A DNA stretch of 28,666 nt, from positions 1-28,666 of the forward strand of contig JAVVPD010000023.1 in assembly GCA_036655975.1 (NCBI GenBank). The letters are read 5' to 3'. The position numbers and the translations under genes are program-made. This document shows positions 12,136 to 20,947 of this stretch, piece by piece. Position 1 is the first letter of the stretch. Each line of letters opens with the position of its first letter. The notes below the pieces were generated by a model. That model ran no database searches. It was not told the origin of the DNA and saw only the letters and a program-made list of their open reading frames with translations. The stretch is from CASQEL01 sp036655975 (lineage in GTDB: Bacteria > Desulfobacterota > Desulfovibrionia > Desulfovibrionales > Desulfovibrionaceae).

Positions 12136-12235
12136 GCGATTCTCCTCACGTTCGGGGGTGTCAGGTGGAATGCCGAGCCAAAGACTTTTCATAAGTCTCA
12201 GCAGGTTATTAAGGATTGCTCCCCCTGCTTTCTTC
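12136..12235 (-). promoter_or_regulatory. Ribosomal protein L10 leader (autoregulatory RNA candidate)
   Basis: The leader between rplA and rplJ contains a stem of AGCAGG with CCTGCT (12224-12229 with 12200-12205 on the window strand) enclosing GGGAGCAATCCTTAATAA. It continues directly into GAGA and a second stem AGACTT/AAGTCT (12182-12198). Conserved CUUAAU and GAGAC elements next to such a stem are characteristic of L10 leaders, where the L10-L12 complex binds a kink-turn. Boundaries are approximate. The assignment is by pattern and position, without a covariance-model search. Confidence 0.65.
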
Positions 12236-12296
12236 GACTCGAATTCCTTAATCCATAGCCATGGTGATTAGATCACCTGTATAGATACCGCATGAA

Positions 12297-12320
12297 GGGC
12301 CGTATCTGAAGATACGGCCC
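12297..12320 (-). other. Perfect 10-bp hairpin just after rplA
   Basis: GGGCCGTATC and GATACGGCCC are fully complementary around a 4-nt loop. The element begins 12 nt after the rplA stop and is not followed by a U-run on the minus strand. It may protect or process the rplKA message, or form part of the larger rplJ leader. Confidence 0.7.
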
Positions 12321-12332
12321 CGCACTCGGAAA

Positions 12333-13040
12333 CTAGCCTTCTAAATACTTTTTCATCAAACTCATATCAACCTTGAACCCCACCCCCATGGTGGTGGATA
12401 AGGTCATGGATTTCATATAGGTGCCCTTAGCAGCTGTGGGCTTTAAGCGGTTGATGGTGTCGAGCAAGGCCTTGAGGTTGCCCTGAATTTTTTCAGGCCC
12501 AAAAGAGACTTTGCCCAAAGGTGCATGCAGCACCCCCGCTTTGTCAACTTTGAAATCCACACGTCCGGCTTTCACTTCGTGCACAGCATGAGCCACGTCG
12601 AAGGTTACCGAGCCGGTTTTAGCGTTGGGCATAAGCCCACGGGGGCCGAGTAAACGACCGATTTGACCTACCAGTGCCATGACATCAGGGGTGGCAATGG
12701 CGGCGTCAAAATCCAGCCAGCCGCCTTTGATGCGGGCTACCAATTCTTCTGCACCGACGAAATCGGCACCGGCTTCTTTAGCTTCAGCTTCTTTTTCGCC
12801 TTTGCAGAAAACGGCTACGCGAACGGTTTTTCCCAAGCCGTGGGGCAGGGTAACGGCGCCGCGCACCATTTGGTCAGAATATTTAGGATCGACGCCAAGG
12901 CAAAGAGCCACGTCGACAGTTTCGTCAAATTTGGCAAAGGAAGCGCCCAAGGATTTGCTTACAGCGTCTTCAACACTGTACTGTTCTTGGATGTTTGCAC
13001 TTTCCAGTGCGGAGCGAAATTTTTTGCCGTGTCTGGGCAT
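12333..13040 (-). CDS. rplA: 50S ribosomal protein L1
   Basis: L1 (235 aa) forms the mobile L1 stalk of the large subunit and in many bacteria represses its own operon by binding the mRNA. The protein begins MPRHGKKFRSA and shows the family motifs VRGAVTLPHGLGKTVRVAVF (residues about 60-79), GRLLGPRGLMPNAKTG (about 127-142) and the C-terminal GTYMKSMTLSTTMG. The ATG at 13040 has AAGGA about seven bases upstream and gives the standard length. Longer in-frame starts would add unrelated residues. It is separated from rplK by 124 bp, which contain a short imperfect hairpin (13140-13159). Confidence 0.98.
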   Translation of the reverse strand: MPRHGKKFRSALESANIQEQYSVEDAVSKSLGASFAKFDETVDVALCLGVDPKYSDQMVRGAVTLPHGLGKTVRVAVFCKGEKEAEAKEAGADFVGAEELVARIKGGWLDFDAAIATPDVMALVGQIGRLLGPRGLMPNAKTGSVTFDVAHAVHEVKAGRVDFKVDKAGVLHAPLGKVSFGPEKIQGNLKALLDTINRLKPTAAKGTYMKSMTLSTTMGVGFKVDMSLMKKYLEG

Positions 13041-13164
13041 TGTTCTGTCCTTATCGTTTTGCATCTCCTGCCACACAAAATGTATTCGCGTTGGGCAGTA
13101 CTATTGATTTCAACGAGTCGTTAGATTCGCAGTGCTGGTGTATGTGCCAAGGCACACACGTAGC

Positions 13165-13587
13165 TTACTTAATATCAATGCCCATGCTGCGGGCAGTGCC
13201 AGAAATGGATTTTACTGCAGATTCAATGCTGCTCGCGTTCAAGTCGGGCAGTTTGAGTTTGGCAATTTCTTCCACTTGGCTCAAGGTCAGGCTTCCCACC
13301 TTTGTACGGTTGGGTTCGCCAGAACCTTTTTCAATTTTGGCTGCCTTCATAATGAGCACAGCGGCAGGCGGAGTTTTAGTGATAAAGGTAAAGGAGCGGT
13401 CTGCAAACACCGTGATCACAACAGGAATAACCATTCCTTTTTGATCCATGGTGCGGGCATTGAATTCCTTACAAAAGCCCATGATATTCAAGCCGTGCTG
13501 ACCGAGCGCAGGCCCCACAGGAGGGGAAGGATTAGCGGCACCTGCGGGAATTTGCAATTTGATCTTGGCTACTTCTTTCTTGGCCAT
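13165..13587 (-). CDS. rplK: 50S ribosomal protein L11
   Basis: L11 (140 aa) is part of the GTPase-associated centre together with L10 and L7/L12. It has the proline-rich N-terminal segment PAGAANPSPPVGPALGQHGL, GFCKEFNART and the C-terminal 23S rRNA-binding domain (about residues 70-140, ending ISGTARSMGIDIK). AAGGA lies 7-8 nt before the ATG. nusG is 35 bp upstream and rplA follows, the standard gene order. Confidence 0.98.
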   Translation of the reverse strand: MAKKEVAKIKLQIPAGAANPSPPVGPALGQHGLNIMGFCKEFNARTMDQKGMVIPVVITVFADRSFTFITKTPPAAVLIMKAAKIEKGSGEPNRTKVGSLTLSQVEEIAKLKLPDLNASSIESAVKSISGTARSMGIDIK

Positions 13588-13622
13588 GAGTATTTTCCTT
13601 GGAGTGGAGGCACGTTAAAAAG

Positions 13623-14204
13623 CTAGCCCTTGGAGACCTGAACAAAGTCCAGCTCTACAGGCGTTTGACGCCCAAAGATCGAAACCGATACTTTGAGTTT
13701 GGCTTTTTCATGGTTGACTTCTTCTACAACACCATTGAAGCCACTGAATGGGCCGTCAATAACGGTAACGGTATCGCCACGGTCAAAGTTGAATTTAGGA
13801 CGCGGCTTTTCTTGACGGGCGCGCATGAGGGCCAGAATAGTTTCCGCCTCAGAGTCGCGCATGGGGGTAGGGCGGTTTTTACCGCCAACAAAACCCGTCA
13901 CTTTGGGAATGGACTGCACAAGATGCCATGAAAAATCTGTCATAATCATACGGATCATGACATACCCTGGGTAAAACTTTTTTGTCGTGGTACGACTTTC
14001 CCCGGCTTTGCCGGGTTCAGTTACCTTTTCGGTGGGCACAACCACTTCCTGAATAAGCTCATTGTCCTGCTTGGTACGGATCATCTCATTGATGGTCTGC
14101 TGCACACGCTGCTCAAAACCAGAGTAGGTATGCAGGATGTACCAGCGGGACTTCATGCCCATTTCAGGGGTGATTTCGATATTTTGTTCGTTCATGGCGC
14201 CCAT
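13623..14204 (-). CDS. nusG: Transcription termination/antitermination protein NusG
   Basis: NusG binds RNA polymerase through its N-terminal domain and couples it to Rho or to the ribosome through its C-terminal KOW domain. The NGN domain covers about residues 19-130 (SRWYILHTYSGFEQRV, KKFYPGYVMIRM) and the KOW domain about 139-193 (DRGDTVTVIDGPFSGFNGVV). Start choice: the ATG at 14204 overlaps the secE stop as TGATG, suggesting translational coupling, and gives 193 aa. An ATG three codons later (14195) gives 190 aa and is equally possible, since neither has a strong Shine-Dalgarno. The longer upstream frame reads through secE and is rejected. Confidence 0.96.
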   Translation of the reverse strand: MGAMNEQNIEITPEMGMKSRWYILHTYSGFEQRVQQTINEMIRTKQDNELIQEVVVPTEKVTEPGKAGESRTTTKKFYPGYVMIRMIMTDFSWHLVQSIPKVTGFVGGKNRPTPMRDSEAETILALMRARQEKPRPKFNFDRGDTVTVIDGPFSGFNGVVEEVNHEKAKLKVSVSIFGRQTPVELDFVQVSKG

Positions 14205-14443
14205 CAGGAAAGTATCAACTGAATCAGTTTGGACAGTCCAAGGTCCACAAGACCCAAAAGTATAGCCATTACCGTCACAAAACCCAAAACAACCAAGGTG
14301 GCTCCACGCGTTTCTTTCAGCGTTGGCCAAGTAACCTTGCGGAGTTCTCCTTTGGAGTCCTCTACATAGTTGGCAAAGCGCGTAATCTGGTTGACAGCCT
14401 TGCCTTCAGAGGCTTCGGGCGAGGTGGTCTGCTTCTTTGACAT
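14204..14443 (-). CDS. secE: Protein translocase subunit SecE
   Basis: SecE (79 aa) is the small essential membrane subunit of the SecYEG channel. The sequence shows a hydrophilic N-terminus, the conserved amphipathic motif ELRKVTWP at residues 33-40, and one transmembrane segment at about 48-70. This single-segment form is typical of bacteria other than the enteric three-segment type. The ATG at 14443 is preceded by AGG at about 8 nt. An in-frame ATG further up would include part of tRNA-Trp. The stop overlaps the first possible nusG start. Confidence 0.95.
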   Translation of the reverse strand: MSKKQTTSPEASEGKAVNQITRFANYVEDSKGELRKVTWPTLKETRGATLVVLGFVTVMAILLGLVDLGLSKLIQLILS

Positions 14444-14466
14444 GTCACTACCTGGTGTATAGAAGA

Positions 14467-14543
14467 TGGCAGGGCAGGAGGGATTCGAACCCACAACATG
14501 CGGTTTTGGAGACCGCCGCTCTAGCCGTTGGAGCTACTGCCCT
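14467..14543 (-). tRNA. tRNA-Trp (CCA anticodon)
   Basis: The minus strand folds into a cloverleaf with acceptor AGGGCAG/CTGCCCT, an anticodon stem GCGGT/ACCGC around CTCCAAA (anticodon CCA), and a T-loop TTCGAAT. The 3' CCA is encoded (14467-14469). One U-U mismatch appears in the T stem. Its place between tuf/rpmG and secE is the classical position. Confidence 0.96.
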
Positions 14544-14556
14544 GCATGACCGTAAA

Positions 14557-14583
14557 TTGGGGGGCCTGAAACAAGCCCCCCAA
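14557..14583 (-). other. Perfect 9-bp G/C-rich hairpin between rpmG and tRNA-Trp
   Basis: TTGGGGGGC (14557-14565) pairs with GCCCCCCAA (14575-14583) around a 9-nt loop. It lies 12 nt after the rpmG stop and 13 nt before the tRNA-Trp 5' end on the minus strand, and is followed only by AATTTACGG. It could be a partial terminator or a processing boundary between the mRNA and the tRNA. Confidence 0.7.
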
Positions 14584-14595
14584 GGCCGGAATTAA

Positions 14596-14745
14596 CTACC
14601 TGGTTTCACGATGCACAGTGTGCTTCTTATCCCAGGGACAATATTTCTTAATTTCTAAGCGCCCGGTGGTGTTTTTCTTATTCTTCCGGGTGCTGTAATT
14701 CCGCCGCTTGCACTCAGTGCAGGCGAGAAGGATATTTACGCGCAT
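14596..14745 (-). CDS. rpmG: 50S ribosomal protein L33
   Basis: This 49-residue protein (MRVNILLACTECKRR...) is L33, a small large-subunit protein. The first zinc-ribbon pair is intact (C9, C12). In the second half only C36 remains, in the sequence KKYCPWDKKH, where zinc-type L33 normally has a second Cys at the Asp39 position. H42 might take its place. The gene starts 4 nt after the tuf stop, and a GAG in the last tuf codon plus the stop can serve as part of its ribosome site, so translation is probably coupled to tuf. It is too short for standard ORF thresholds but is supported by family sequence and position. Confidence 0.96.
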   Translation of the reverse strand: MRVNILLACTECKRRNYSTRKNKKNTTGRLEIKKYCPWDKKHTVHRETR

Positions 14746-14749
14746 GATG

Positions 14750-15943
<1,194 letters not shown>

Positions 15944-16088
15944 GTTCATTCTCCCTGGGAGTGTTTTAATTGCGGTTTTGTGAGTATGCTTTTCAACACC
16001 TGCAATGCCCGCATTCGATCCCTGTTCACCAGGGAGGCCGTGCATTGGCAGGAGGCTGATAGAGGGGAATGGGGGGTGCAGGGCGGAA

Positions 16089-16164
16089 TGGAGCGGGAAA
16101 CGGGACTCGAACCCGCAACCCTCAGCTTGGAAGGCTGATGCTCTAGCCATTGAGCTATTCCCGC
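16089..16164 (-). tRNA. tRNA-Gly (TCC anticodon)
   Basis: The minus strand gives a 76-nt cloverleaf with acceptor GCGGGAA/TTCCCGC, an anticodon loop CTTCCAA (anticodon TCC), a T-loop TTCGAGT and an encoded 3' CCA. It is the last of three tRNAs upstream of tuf, 145 bp before the tuf start codon. Confidence 0.97.
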
Positions 16165-16246
16165 ACATGCCGTAGTACCCCGACAGTCAGCCTGTCTCCT
16201 ACAGCCAAGGCAGTGTAAACTTTACCACTCGTGTAGAAAGTGGTTG

Positions 16247-16332
16247 TGGTGGAGGGGGGAGGATTTGAACCTCCGAAGTCTCACGACGACAGATTTACAG
16301 TCTGTTCCCTTTGGCCACTCGGGAACCCCTCC
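16247..16332 (-). tRNA. tRNA-Tyr (GTA anticodon)
   Basis: The minus strand gives an 86-nt class II tRNA with acceptor GGAGGGG/CCCCTCC, an anticodon loop CTGTAAA (anticodon GTA), a long variable arm, a T-loop TTCAAAT and an encoded 3' CCA. It lies between tRNA-Thr and tRNA-Gly, probably in one precursor. Confidence 0.97.
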
Positions 16333-16367
16333 GACCGTTTGTCAGCTTTATGGGCGGACAAAATTTA

Positions 16368-16442
16368 TGGAGCTGGTGATGGGATTTGAACCCGCAACCT
16401 GCTGATTACAAATCAGCTGCTCTACCGTTGAGCTACACCAGC
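16368..16442 (-). tRNA. tRNA-Thr (TGT anticodon)
   Basis: The minus strand gives a 75-nt cloverleaf with acceptor GCTGGTG/CACCAGC, an anticodon loop TTTGTAA (anticodon TGT), a T-loop TTCAAAT and an encoded 3' CCA. It is the first tRNA of the tuf cluster, with a promoter candidate directly upstream. Confidence 0.97.
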
Positions 16443-16454
16443 AGCAAGCAAGGG

Positions 16455-16484
16455 TCTTTACACGTTTTTTGCAGTGTTTGGCAA
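16455..16484 (-). promoter_or_regulatory. Candidate promoter of the tRNA-tuf-secE-nusG cluster
   Basis: On the minus strand TTGCCA (16479-16484) is followed after 18 nt by TAAAGA (16455-16460). The -10 match is poor, but its distance of 12 nt to the tRNA-Thr 5' end fits a stable-RNA promoter. The stretch upstream (16485-16511) is an A/T run with AAGCAAA/TTTGCTT arms. Confidence 0.35.
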
Positions 16485-16511
16485 GCAAAAAATATAAAAA
16501 AATTTGCTTTA

Positions 16512-17411
16512 TCAAATTAAGGCTTTACGTGCAGTGAAAAATCTGTCCCTGGCTGCTAAATCTTGGTGTGTCTGTAAGTCCTGCCAATAAGGGCTATGGG
16601 CGAACAGTTCTCGAACGATGAAGCCCTGCTGGTAGCCGTGTTCAATAACAATACAGCCACCCGGCTTGATAGTGCGGTGGGCATGCTGCGCCAATGCGCG
16701 GATATGCTCAACTCCAGTCAGCTCGAAGGACTTTCCTACCCCAAAGGGGACAGGCTGTAAAGCACTTCTTGGTTCAAAATCACGAATTTCTTTTGAGAGG
16801 GTGTGATATTCGCGTTCACTTACATAGGGAGGATTGGATATAACAAAGTCAAACTGGTCATTTTTAAAGCATAATTTTGTCATATCCGCGTGCAGAGGTA
16901 AAAGGTTGTTTGCCACGCCGAGTGTGGTGGCATTGCGCGCCGCTACCCCTAACGCTCCGGCAGAAATATCCACCATAACTCCCTGCCAGCGCGGTCTTTC
17001 ACAGCAGAGGGTTACCGCAATACAGCCCGACCCCGTGCCCAGATCCGCAAAGCACTGTGTTTTGTTGGCGGCAAGCGGTGTTTGGGTCAAGAGGTAGTCG
17101 ATCAGACATTCTGTATCTGGCCGTGGCACTAGGGTGTCTGGGGTGACGATAAAATCCCGTCCATAAAATTCTTTACGACCCACAATTAAGGCGACAGGTT
17201 CCCCTGCGGCTCGCCGGTGGATGAGTTTATGGAGGGTTTTTTGTTCGTCCGGCGTCATTTCCCTTTCTGGTTGCATGGTCATTTCTAGGCGTGAAAGCCC
17301 GAGCGCATAGCCCACCAGTACGCGCACGGAAAGTGCAGGCGCGTCCACGCCGGCCTGTGCCAGCGTATAGCCCGCTGTAATACAAATTTCGCGCAAGGTA
17401 GGATTTGGCAT
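16512..17411 (-). CDS. prmC: Release factor glutamine methyltransferase PrmC (HemK)
   Basis: PrmC (299 aa) uses S-adenosylmethionine to methylate the glutamine of the GGQ motif in release factors RF1 and RF2. From the chosen start, the helical N-terminal substrate-binding domain covers about 1-85, VPRPDTE lies at 95-101, the SAM-binding motif ADLGTGSGCIAV has GTGSG at 125-129, and the catalytic NPPY is at 193-196. The ATG at 17411 gives the usual family length but has only a weak ribosome site. A GTG at 17519 would add 36 unrelated residues and overlap the end of lon. prmC and prfA are often adjacent, but no prfA is present here. The gene follows lon after 98 bp with a perfect hairpin. Confidence 0.95.
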   Translation of the reverse strand: MPNPTLREICITAGYTLAQAGVDAPALSVRVLVGYALGLSRLEMTMQPEREMTPDEQKTLHKLIHRRAAGEPVALIVGRKEFYGRDFIVTPDTLVPRPDTECLIDYLLTQTPLAANKTQCFADLGTGSGCIAVTLCCERPRWQGVMVDISAGALGVAARNATTLGVANNLLPLHADMTKLCFKNDQFDFVISNPPYVSEREYHTLSKEIRDFEPRSALQPVPFGVGKSFELTGVEHIRALAQHAHRTIKPGGCIVIEHGYQQGFIVRELFAHSPYWQDLQTHQDLAARDRFFTARKALI

Positions 17412-17471
17412 ATTTATCTGGCAGTTTTTACACAAAGTTACGAGAAAATAGTTTGCAGGATGTGGGCGGAG

Positions 17472-17498
17472 CCTGAGGGAGGCACAAACTCCCTCAGG
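17472..17498 (-). other. Perfect 10-bp hairpin between lon and prmC
   Basis: CCTGAGGGAG and CTCCCTCAGG pair completely around the 7-nt loop GCACAAA. It begins 11 nt after the lon stop and has no U-run behind it on the minus strand. It could be an mRNA 3'-end stabiliser or a Rho-independent terminator lacking the U-tract. Confidence 0.75.
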
Positions 17499-17509
17499 AA
17501 CTGTTCTTG

Positions 17510-20125
17510 TTACGCGCACTCTCCATCAACCAAGGCCAGGGGCAACACTTCGTCAATGTGGCTGACAGGGTGAACGTGGATTTTTTTCAGCAGGTCTGCG
17601 GGTATATCTTCGAGATCTTTGACATTCTGCTTAGGAATAATCACATGTTTGAGGTCTCGCGCCACGCCAGCAAGGATTTTTTCCTTGATGCCGCCCACGG
17701 GGAGCACACGCCCTTGCAGGGTGATTTCACCAGTCATGCACAGGGTGGGATCCACACGTTTATGGGTAATGGCGGAAACCAGCGCTGTAGCCAAGGTGAC
17801 CCCTGCAGAGGGCCCGTCCTTGGGGGTTGCGCCGGCGGGTACATGAATATGGATATCCATGGTGCTGGCGAATTTGGGATCAATATGCAGCTCCACAGCG
17901 CGGCTGCGGATGTAGCTGAGCGCCGCCTGAGCGCTTTCTTTCATGACATCACCAAGCTGTCCGGTGAGGGTAAGGGCCCCTTTTCCCTTCATCAACGTGG
18001 CTTCCACATGCAGCACTTCACCGCCGAAGGGTGTCCACGCCAAGCCCAGAGCCGTACCGGGGGCAAAGCATTTTTCGCGGTCTTCTTCCACAAAGCGGGG
18101 AATACCGAGCAGTTTGGGGATTTGACCAGCGGTGATGCGGAAGGGGCCGTTGACGCCTTCCGCTTTTTTGCGGGCCAATTTGCGGCACACGGTGGAGAGT
18201 TCGCGTTCGATATTCCGTAGTCCGGCTTCACGGGTATATTCACGGATGATGCGTTCGATGGCGGAATCTGCAATGGTGATATCTTTTTCGTGCAGGCCGT
18301 TGTCGGTGATAAGCTTGGGCAGGAGGTGCCTGCGGGCGATAACCATTTTTTCTTGCACCGTGTACCCGGCGAGAGAAATGACTTCCATACGGTCACGCAA
18401 GGCGGCGGGAATGGTGTCTAGATGGTTGGCTGTGCACAGGAACATCACCTTGGACAGGTCAAAGGGCACGTTCAGGTAGTGATCGCTGAAGGTGTTGTTT
18501 TGTTCCGGATCAAGCACTTCCAGCAAGGCTGAGGAGGGATCGCCCCGGAAATCCGCACCCAATTTGTCCACTTCGTCCAGCACGATAACGGGATTCTTGG
18601 TGCCCGCCTGCTTCATGGCCTGTATGATGCGCCCGGGCATGGCTCCGATATAGGTGCGCCGATGACCGCGAATTTCGGCCTCATCGCGCATGCCACCAAG
18701 GGACAGGCGTTGAAACTTGCGGCCTACGGCTCGGGCGATGGAGCGCCCGAGAGAGGTTTTACCCACGCCGGGAGGGCCTACAAAACACAGGATAGGCCCT
18801 TTGGATTCGGGATTCAACTTGCGTACGCTCAGGTATTCAAGGATACGGTCTTTTATTTTATCGAGTCCATAATGGTCTTCATCCAGAATGGTTGCCGCAT
18901 TGTGGATATCTAGCTTGTCATGGGATATTTTTTTCCACGGTAATTCGCTGAGCCAGTCCAGATAGGTACGCACAACGGTGGCTTCTGAGGAATCAGCATG
19001 CATGGAGGTGAGGCGGCGCATTTGTTTATCCGCTTCCTTGCGTACGTCCTTGGGCAAGCCAATTTTGGCGAGGGTATGCTTAAGTTCTTCGAGATCGTCT
19101 TCGGTATTGGCCTCGCCTTCGCCCAATTCTTTGCGAATGGCTTTTAATTGTTCGCGCAGAAAATAATCTTTTTGGGCCTTGTCCATACCCTCGCGGGCCG
19201 TACTTTGGATACGGGCTTGCACGGCGGCTACTTCCACTTCCTTGGACAGGTGGGCGTTGACCAGAGCCAGACGGGACACAGGTTCCATGGTTTCCAGAAT
19301 GCGCTGGGCATCGTCATTTTTCAGGCGCAGATTGGCGGCGATGAGATCCGCCAGACGGCCCGGATCATCCACATTTTGCAAAATGCCCACAATTTCGCTG
19401 GTGTTGATGCCCCGCAGTGCCAAAATCTTTTCGCTCTGCTCACGGGCAGAACGGAGCATGGCTTCCACTTCCACATCGGCGGGGGTTTCAATTTCCGGTA
19501 CGGGCAAAATGCGGGCTTTCAGGTAAGGATCGCTCTGGGTATATTCTTCCACCTTGGCGCGGGTTACCCCTTGAACCAGCACTTTGATGCGACCGTCGGG
19601 CATTTTGAGCATCCGCATGACATTAACAACCGACCCGACCTTGTATAAATCGTCGGGGCCGGGGTCTTCGGTACCCTCGTCTTTTTGGGTGCACACAAAA
19701 AGATGGCGGCCTTGTTCTAGCGCGGCTTCTACGGCCAATACGGATTTTTCACGCCCGATGAACAGGGGCAGAATCATATAATTGAACACCACAACGTCAC
19801 GCACGGGCAAAACGGGCAAAAATTCGGGAATATCGGGCTGTGCGTGGCTATCGGCGGGGGGGTCGGACAGGGCGCGACTGGCGGAGTCTTGTCCCGCTTC
19901 GGGGCTGGTTTCGGTGGTGAGGGCGTCAAAAGCCTCCGACAGGGCCGAAGCCAGCGCGTCGGTAAGTTTTTTGTCGGGCATAACCTCGATTTTAACTCTT
20001 TTGACGGTCTTCTTCGCCTTGGGCGCCGTGGGGGTTTTTATGACGGGCGCATCCGCGTCCGCCACAACTTTGGCTTTGCGAGCCCGGGGGCTTTTGGGTG
20101 TTTTTTTATCATCAGTATCAGACAT
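17510..20125 (-). CDS. lon: ATP-dependent protease Lon
   Basis: Lon (871 aa) is a cytoplasmic AAA+ serine protease that degrades misfolded and regulatory proteins. The Lon N domain starts near residue 100 (FLPVLPVRDVVVFNYMILPL), Walker A GPPGVGKT is at 450-457, Walker B VIVLDEVDK at 513-521, and the protease dyad is S773 (in DGPSAG) with K816 (in GGIKEK). The spacing of 43 residues between them matches E. coli S679/K722. The first roughly 100 residues are an extra Lys/Ala/Pro-rich tail absent from the 784-aa E. coli enzyme. The start is firm: AGGGAG lies 7 nt before the ATG. No CIRCE or obvious sigma-32 element is visible in the 37 bp before it. Confidence 0.98.
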   Translation of the reverse strand: MSDTDDKKTPKSPRARKAKVVADADAPVIKTPTAPKAKKTVKRVKIEVMPDKKLTDALASALSEAFDALTTETSPEAGQDSASRALSDPPADSHAQPDIPEFLPVLPVRDVVVFNYMILPLFIGREKSVLAVEAALEQGRHLFVCTQKDEGTEDPGPDDLYKVGSVVNVMRMLKMPDGRIKVLVQGVTRAKVEEYTQSDPYLKARILPVPEIETPADVEVEAMLRSAREQSEKILALRGINTSEIVGILQNVDDPGRLADLIAANLRLKNDDAQRILETMEPVSRLALVNAHLSKEVEVAAVQARIQSTAREGMDKAQKDYFLREQLKAIRKELGEGEANTEDDLEELKHTLAKIGLPKDVRKEADKQMRRLTSMHADSSEATVVRTYLDWLSELPWKKISHDKLDIHNAATILDEDHYGLDKIKDRILEYLSVRKLNPESKGPILCFVGPPGVGKTSLGRSIARAVGRKFQRLSLGGMRDEAEIRGHRRTYIGAMPGRIIQAMKQAGTKNPVIVLDEVDKLGADFRGDPSSALLEVLDPEQNNTFSDHYLNVPFDLSKVMFLCTANHLDTIPAALRDRMEVISLAGYTVQEKMVIARRHLLPKLITDNGLHEKDITIADSAIERIIREYTREAGLRNIERELSTVCRKLARKKAEGVNGPFRITAGQIPKLLGIPRFVEEDREKCFAPGTALGLAWTPFGGEVLHVEATLMKGKGALTLTGQLGDVMKESAQAALSYIRSRAVELHIDPKFASTMDIHIHVPAGATPKDGPSAGVTLATALVSAITHKRVDPTLCMTGEITLQGRVLPVGGIKEKILAGVARDLKHVIIPKQNVKDLEDIPADLLKKIHVHPVSHIDEVLPLALVDGECA

Positions 20126-20162
20126 ATATGTTCTCCCTATGAAATACTCTCAGAAAAATTTG

Positions 20163-20855
20163 TTATAACAGCCCGCCTTCATTGAGACTGTAGCAATCGG
20201 CTTCGGTAACAATAATATGGTCTAAAAAGCGTAAACCCATAGCCGGCGCGAGTTTTTGCAATTCGCTCGTCAGCAGCAGGTCTGGCGCAGACGGCGTGCT
20301 CCGCCCGCCAGGATGATTATGCACCAGAATAATACCGCACGCTTTGCGCTCTAAAGCCAGCTCCAACACATCACGGGGCTGAAGGGACACTTCCCCCGTG
20401 CGTCCGCGTTGCAGGCGTTCCCAAGCGATCAACCTGTTTTGGCGATCTACCAAAGCGATCCAGCATTCTTCATGGGTCATACCCGCCAAACGGGTACGGG
20501 CCATATGCGCGACGACCTTGGGGCTTACCAGTTCCAGCCGATGCCGCACGGGGGCTTCGGCATAACGAGCCATAAATTCACGCAGCAGACGCATGAAATT
20601 TGCAAGGCTCGGACCAAAACCTTCCACGGACTGCAATTCGTCGGGGCGTGCGTCCATAACGCCGCGTAAGGTGCTGAAACGCGCCAAAAGTTCTTTTGCC
20701 AGCGGCTTGGTATCCTTGCGAATCAGCACATAACCCAGCAGGAGTTCCAGAATTTCATAGTCCTGCAAAGCTTGCGTTTCGAGCTGAAGTCTTTGCTTGA
20801 GGCGGGCGCGGTGCCCCTCATGGCTTTTGCGAACAGGTCTTGTCGTAGCTGACAT
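20163..20855 (-). CDS. radC: RadC family JAB/MPN-domain protein
   Basis: This protein (230 aa from the ATG at 20855) has the usual RadC layout: an N-terminal helix-hairpin-helix-like part (GHRARLKQR, then SVEGFGPSLA near residue 76) and a C-terminal JAB1/MPN metalloprotease-like domain with HNHPGG (H179, H181) and D192 as likely metal ligands. The molecular role of RadC remains unclear despite its old DNA-repair name. Start choice is uncertain. The ATG at 20855 lacks a well-spaced Shine-Dalgarno (AGGA at about 12 nt), and a GTG at 20876 is possible. It lies between holA and lon on the same strand. Confidence 0.93.
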   Translation of the reverse strand: MSATTRPVRKSHEGHRARLKQRLQLETQALQDYEILELLLGYVLIRKDTKPLAKELLARFSTLRGVMDARPDELQSVEGFGPSLANFMRLLREFMARYAEAPVRHRLELVSPKVVAHMARTRLAGMTHEECWIALVDRQNRLIAWERLQRGRTGEVSLQPRDVLELALERKACGIILVHNHPGGRSTPSAPDLLLTSELQKLAPAMGLRFLDHIIVTEADCYSLNEGGLL

Positions 20856-20947
20856 AAAATAAGTAGTCCTGTGCACTAGGCAAGGGTTAGAACGAGATTA
20901 TTGCTGTTTTAGCGTGTAAAAAACTCGCATCTTGCCGCAAAAAAGGA

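Noticed and set aside
11614..12192. Longer rplJ starting at ATG 12192
   Set aside because: The extra 19 residues are encoded by the L10 leader hairpin, while the GTG at 12135 has a strong Shine-Dalgarno and gives the family length.
13140..13159. Hairpin after rplK as an L1-binding repressor site
   Set aside because: The stem is short and interrupted by a mismatch, and I cannot match it to the L1 target consensus.
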